Assembly (NCBI GenBank): GCA_015486685.1
Contig: WFRC01000017.1
Span: 1 to 8,035, forward strand
Length of the DNA: 8,035 bases
Reading direction: 5' to 3'
Origin: Caldifarciminota bacterium
Lineage (GTDB): Bacteria > Hydrothermota > UBA3072 > WFRC01
The translations under genes were made by a program, and so were the position numbers. Below the pieces are notes generated by a model, which was not told where the DNA came from, searched no databases, and worked only from the letters and a program-made list of their open reading frames with translations. This document shows positions 5,906-8,035 of the stretch, one piece after another (the first letter of the stretch is position 1; each line of letters starts with the position of its first letter).

Positions 5906-7417
5906 ATGATAAATATTGAAGATGTTATTCTATTAATTATTGTTTCTACTATAGCGACGATTTTAGGATCTCTTTTTGTTTACTGGATAAAGAAACACCT
6001 ATCGAAAAAAGACCGAGATAGGGCATTCGAGTTCTGGGTTGATAAAAATAATAAACTTGAACAACTTCCACATAATCCAAATGAACTTTATTTCTTTCAA
6101 GGGATTCTTCCTCTTAAAGAAACGACTTACCAAAACCTGTATAGTAAAGTAAGTTTAATTTTAGTATTAGAATCTTTGGCTATCCCTTTTTTGTTTAATC
6201 TATTTTTTGGTGTGGTAAGTTGGTTTCTTCTGATATTTTTTTTGTTATCGATTATTATTCCCAGCTTCCTGCTCATCTCTGGTGAGATTTATTTTTCAAA
6301 AGAAAGGAAGGAAGTAAAGGATGTAAACTTCTGTGTATTATTAAATCTAATGACGCAGACAAAAACTTTCTCAGCCTTTTGCAATTTTTGTATTCTTTTT
6401 TCTGTAACCACATCAACTGGCATATTACTGAGCTCTTATTATTCTATGTATGGGTATTCTTATAATATATATTTCTTCATTTCTATCGTTGTAGTTAGTT
6501 GGTTACTTTCAAGTTTATTTTATATTGTCTATTTTACAAAGAGATATGTAAGGGGGCTTCTTGCATATTGCAGTTATCTATCCACACTACTACTTAGTAT
6601 CCCTTTTACTTGGCTAATGATTGGCTATCTTTTGATATTACCTATTGGAATTGGTAATTTCTACGTTTTCATGATTGTGAGCATAGGGCTTATTTATTCT
6701 TTTGTCGGTATTGGAGCGGTGACTATAGTGGGCCATATAAATCATACGCCCCTTACTTTCTTCAGGCTCATGACAAAAATTGGTTTTTACCCACCAGAGA
6801 GGGATGATATTAGTGGAAAAACTAAAAAACTAGATATACTAATATGGATCCTTTCCACTCCTATGTTGCTTGTTCCAATATGGATTACAATAAACCATGA
6901 GATGTCGAAAAAGAGAGATGCTCAAAGCAAAATTATAAATCTTCTAAAAAAAGAAAGAGGAGTTCTAAATCTATATATTTTAAGGGGCAGATTATCATAT
7001 AAATTGTCCGAGACTATTAGACAGGTCAATATTCTTCGATACGAGAATAAAAATATTATTTTGTTGAAAAAACATATAAACGGATTAATTGATGTCTACA
7101 TAATACACAAAGAATGGGGGCATGATAGTATTACACATTTAATAAATACAGGCTATGAAGAGATTCATTTTCCAACTGGTATAGAAAGTCAAGTTTTGAA
7201 ATTCTACATGCAATACAATGGTTTGATGGGACGCTATTCATTTATAAGTGAAGGTGACCCTATAGGATGGGCAAAACGAATTTTCTCCATTTATTCCATT
7301 TATCATTCTCACAGTGTTGTCTCATCTCTCTCGAAGAATGATTTCTGGAATTTCTCAGTTAACCTTTACGAGAAACTTCTAATACTTCCAATTTATATAG
7401 AGCCTAAACATGAGTAA
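5906..7417 (+). CDS. Polytopic membrane protein with C-terminal soluble domain, unknown function
   Basis: I do not recognise this protein. The ATG at 5906 is preferred because GGTGA (5896-5900) lies five bases upstream; upstream in-frame TTG (5894) and GTG (5897) are less likely. The 503 residues begin with a membrane helix (about 5-27) followed by a basic stretch KKHLSKKDRDR. A soluble loop follows, then roughly seven or eight more hydrophobic segments between about 80 and 330, rich in Phe, Leu, Ile and Ser. The last 170 residues appear soluble and hold no motif I can name; they include several His-rich stretches such as IYSIYHSHSVVSS. The gene is strongly AT-rich, stands alone in its module, and lies between two similar structured regions. 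It may be an accessory or immunity-type membrane component, but nothing in the sequence proves that. Confidence 0.75.
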   Translation: MINIEDVILLIIVSTIATILGSLFVYWIKKHLSKKDRDRAFEFWVDKNNKLEQLPHNPNELYFFQGILPLKETTYQNLYSKVSLILVLESLAIPFLFNLFFGVVSWFLLIFFLLSIIIPSFLLISGEIYFSKERKEVKDVNFCVLLNLMTQTKTFSAFCNFCILFSVTTSTGILLSSYYSMYGYSYNIYFFISIVVVSWLLSSLFYIVYFTKRYVRGLLAYCSYLSTLLLSIPFTWLMIGYLLILPIGIGNFYVFMIVSIGLIYSFVGIGAVTIVGHINHTPLTFFRLMTKIGFYPPERDDISGKTKKLDILIWILSTPMLLVPIWITINHEMSKKRDAQSKIINLLKKERGVLNLYILRGRLSYKLSETIRQVNILRYENKNIILLKKHINGLIDVYIIHKEWGHDSITHLINTGYEEIHFPTGIESQVLKFYMQYNGLMGRYSFISEGDPIGWAKRIFSIYSIYHSHSVVSSLSKNDFWNFSVNLYEKLLILPIYIEPKHE

Positions 7418-7463
7418 TGCACTCAAAAGATATAAGATAGGTAAAGAGATAATAATGAGCGCT

Positions 7464-7477
7464 ACCAAACCCAACGT
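7464..7477 (+). repeat. Module 2 right inverted-repeat arm
   Basis: ACCAAACCCAACGT pairs with 5821-5834 at 13 of 14 positions. Its ACCCAAC string also fits the integron R-box consensus RYYYAAC. Confidence 0.7.
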
Positions 7478-7480
7478 TGC

Positions 7481-7494
7481 GCCCCTAAAGGGGC
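7481..7494 (+). terminator. Short GC-rich hairpin, possible transcription or processing signal
   Basis: GCCCCTAAAGGGGC forms a five-base-pair stem (GCCCC/GGGGC) around a TAAA loop, about 65 bases after the membrane-protein stop. No T tract follows, so it is not a standard terminator. It may instead be a side hairpin of the recombination-like structure. Confidence 0.35.
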
Positions 7495-7513
7495 TCGCCT
7501 CGCCTTCGGCTCG

Positions 7514-7542
7514 GTCGTTTAACAAGCGGACATACGGTTCGC
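7514..7542 (+). repeat. Second attC-like left half, related to 5679-5707
   Basis: GTCGTTTAAC (7514-7523) matches GTCATATAAC (5679-5688) at 8 of 10 positions, and 7521-7542 matches 5686-5707 at 17 of 22. The relation shows that both modules end in the same type of element. The matching right half seen after module 1 is missing or strongly diverged here, as if this copy is degenerate or has been rearranged. Confidence 0.55.
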
Positions 7543-7660
7543 TTCGTTGCACTCCGCTCAAATTTGCTTCGCCTTGCCCTTCGGGACATTACCTTAGGCA
7601 ACATCTCATATATGCAGATACCGTTAACCGCCTCTCCACTATATCAAACTATTTCACTCG

Positions 7661-7695
7661 CATGTCCGAAAAAAATATAAGGAGCGGCGGACATG
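7661..7695 (+). promoter_or_regulatory. Promoter with flanking inverted repeat (candidate operator) for the nucleotidyltransferase
   Basis: CATGTCCG (7661-7668) and CGGACATG (7688-7695) are perfect complements around a 19-base spacer that contains a TATA-like box AAATATAA (7673-7680). Transcription would begin close to 7701, at or near the start codon. A dimeric repressor on both arms would block the promoter, which fits autoregulation of toxin-antitoxin operons. Confidence 0.45.
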
Positions 7696-7700
7696 GAGGG

Positions 7701-8035
7701 ATGAATAAGATGTCGAAAAACATTCAGGTGATTGGTAAGGCTCGAAACCTCAGGATTTCGAAGAAAAAGATTGTGGAGTTCTGTAAACGCCACCATATCA
7801 GAAGATTCTCTCTTTTCGGCTCCGTTCTGCGTGAGGATTTCACACCGGATAGTGATGTTGATGTGCTCGTGGAGTTCGAAACGGGCCATACCCCGGGCCT
7901 TCTGAAGCTCGTGGAAATGGAAGAGGAATTATCCTCGCTCTTCGACGGCAGGAAGGTTGATTTAAGAACTCCGCATGACCTCAGCAGATATTTCCGTGAC
8001 GATGTTTTGAGGACACGGGAGGTGCTGTACAGTGA
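7701..8035 (+). CDS. MNT-family nucleotidyltransferase, probable antitoxin (3'-truncated by window edge)
   Basis: The frame is open to the window end, giving about 111 residues. The segment FSLFGSVLREDFTPDSDVDVLVEF carries the minimal nucleotidyltransferase signature, Gly-Ser followed by the Asp-x-Asp metal-binding pair (DVD). FDGRKVDLRTPHDLSRYFRDDVL follows as usual in this family. MNT proteins commonly pair with a HEPN RNase toxin and neutralise it by adenylylating it; the partner would be expected just beyond the window. An ATG at 7701 (near-leaderless from the TATA at 7673-7680) and an ATG at 7710 (nine bases after GGAGGG at 7695-7700) are both possible starts. The GC-richer composition matches the ligase side rather than the AT-rich modules. 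The family is clear; the antitoxin role is inferred. Confidence 0.85.
   Translation, partial: MNKMSKNIQVIGKARNLRISKKKIVEFCKRHHIRRFSLFGSVLREDFTPDSDVDVLVEFETGHTPGLLKLVEMEEELSSLFDGRKVDLRTPHDLSRYFRDDVLRTREVLYS

Larger units (their letters stand above)
7418..7700. other. Structured gene-free region after module 2
   Basis: It holds the right arm of the module 2 inverted repeat (7464-7477), a short hairpin GCCCCTAAAGGGGC (7481-7494), a segment related to the first palindrome (7514-7542), further GC-rich repeats of the cttcg/ttcgg kind, and finally the promoter region of the next gene. I see no gene. No clear right arm of an attC-like palindrome follows; CGTTAAC at 7622-7628 is a possible but weak partner for GTTTAAC at 7517-7523. 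Confidence 0.55.

Noticed and set aside
7379..7561. 60-residue minus-strand frame at the end of the membrane-protein gene
   Set aside because: It reads through the repeat region and the antisense of a coding end, with no supporting signal.
1108..7700. Insertion sequence or transposon carrying its own transposase
   Set aside because: No transposase, integrase or recombinase is encoded in the window, so I describe only the border structures and leave the mechanism open.
7644..7889. 81-residue minus-strand frame
   Set aside because: It is antisense to the well-supported nucleotidyltransferase and its promoter.

Overview
The window looks like archaeal chromosome carrying a small AT-rich island. 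The left edge (1-1107) holds the C-terminal two thirds of an ATP-dependent DNA ligase of the archaeal/eukaryotic type. The right edge (7701-8035) holds the start of a MNT-family nucleotidyltransferase. Both are clearly GC-richer than the 6 kb between them. Archaeal TATA-like boxes and strong GGAGGTGA-type ribosome binding sites fit an archaeon. The phylum cannot be fixed from this sequence; a euryarchaeal or Thermoplasmatota-like host is only a guess.

The main content is a tight four-gene operon at 1445-5618, with gaps or overlaps of +1, -32 and -7 bases. In order it encodes: (1) a fusion of two RNase H-fold nuclease domains (YprB/RNase_H_2-type DEDD exonuclease plus DUF429); (2) an adenylosuccinate synthetase homologue that resembles phage PurZ more than housekeeping PurA, with Gly in place of the catalytic Asp and the PurZ-like strings GGQFGGEGKGK, GPNSGHT and RVGGNSGPL; (3) a dCTP deaminase/dUTPase-fold domain that has lost its deaminase residues and is tethered to three C-terminal membrane helices; and (4) a deoxynucleoside kinase. 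A working model is a mobile operon that makes or senses a modified purine deoxynucleotide, possibly 2-aminoadenine (Z), together with a nuclease and a membrane component. Such a set could serve genome modification or antiviral defence. No matching complete system is known to me.

A second module (5906-7417) encodes one polytopic membrane protein of unknown function. Each module is followed by a long, structured, gene-free region (5619-5905 and 7418-7700). These regions share sequence, and each contains a segment complementary to the start of its own module. The first contains an attC-like imperfect palindrome (5679-5822). A 13-bp direct repeat (1368-1380 and 5813-5825) marks the left edges of both modules. 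This is the layout expected of recombinable gene cassettes (integron-like). No integrase or transposase lies in the window, so the mobility mechanism is inferred. The leader at 1108-1444 holds a tandem 12-bp repeat and a TATA-like box just upstream of the first module edge, which could serve as a shared promoter.
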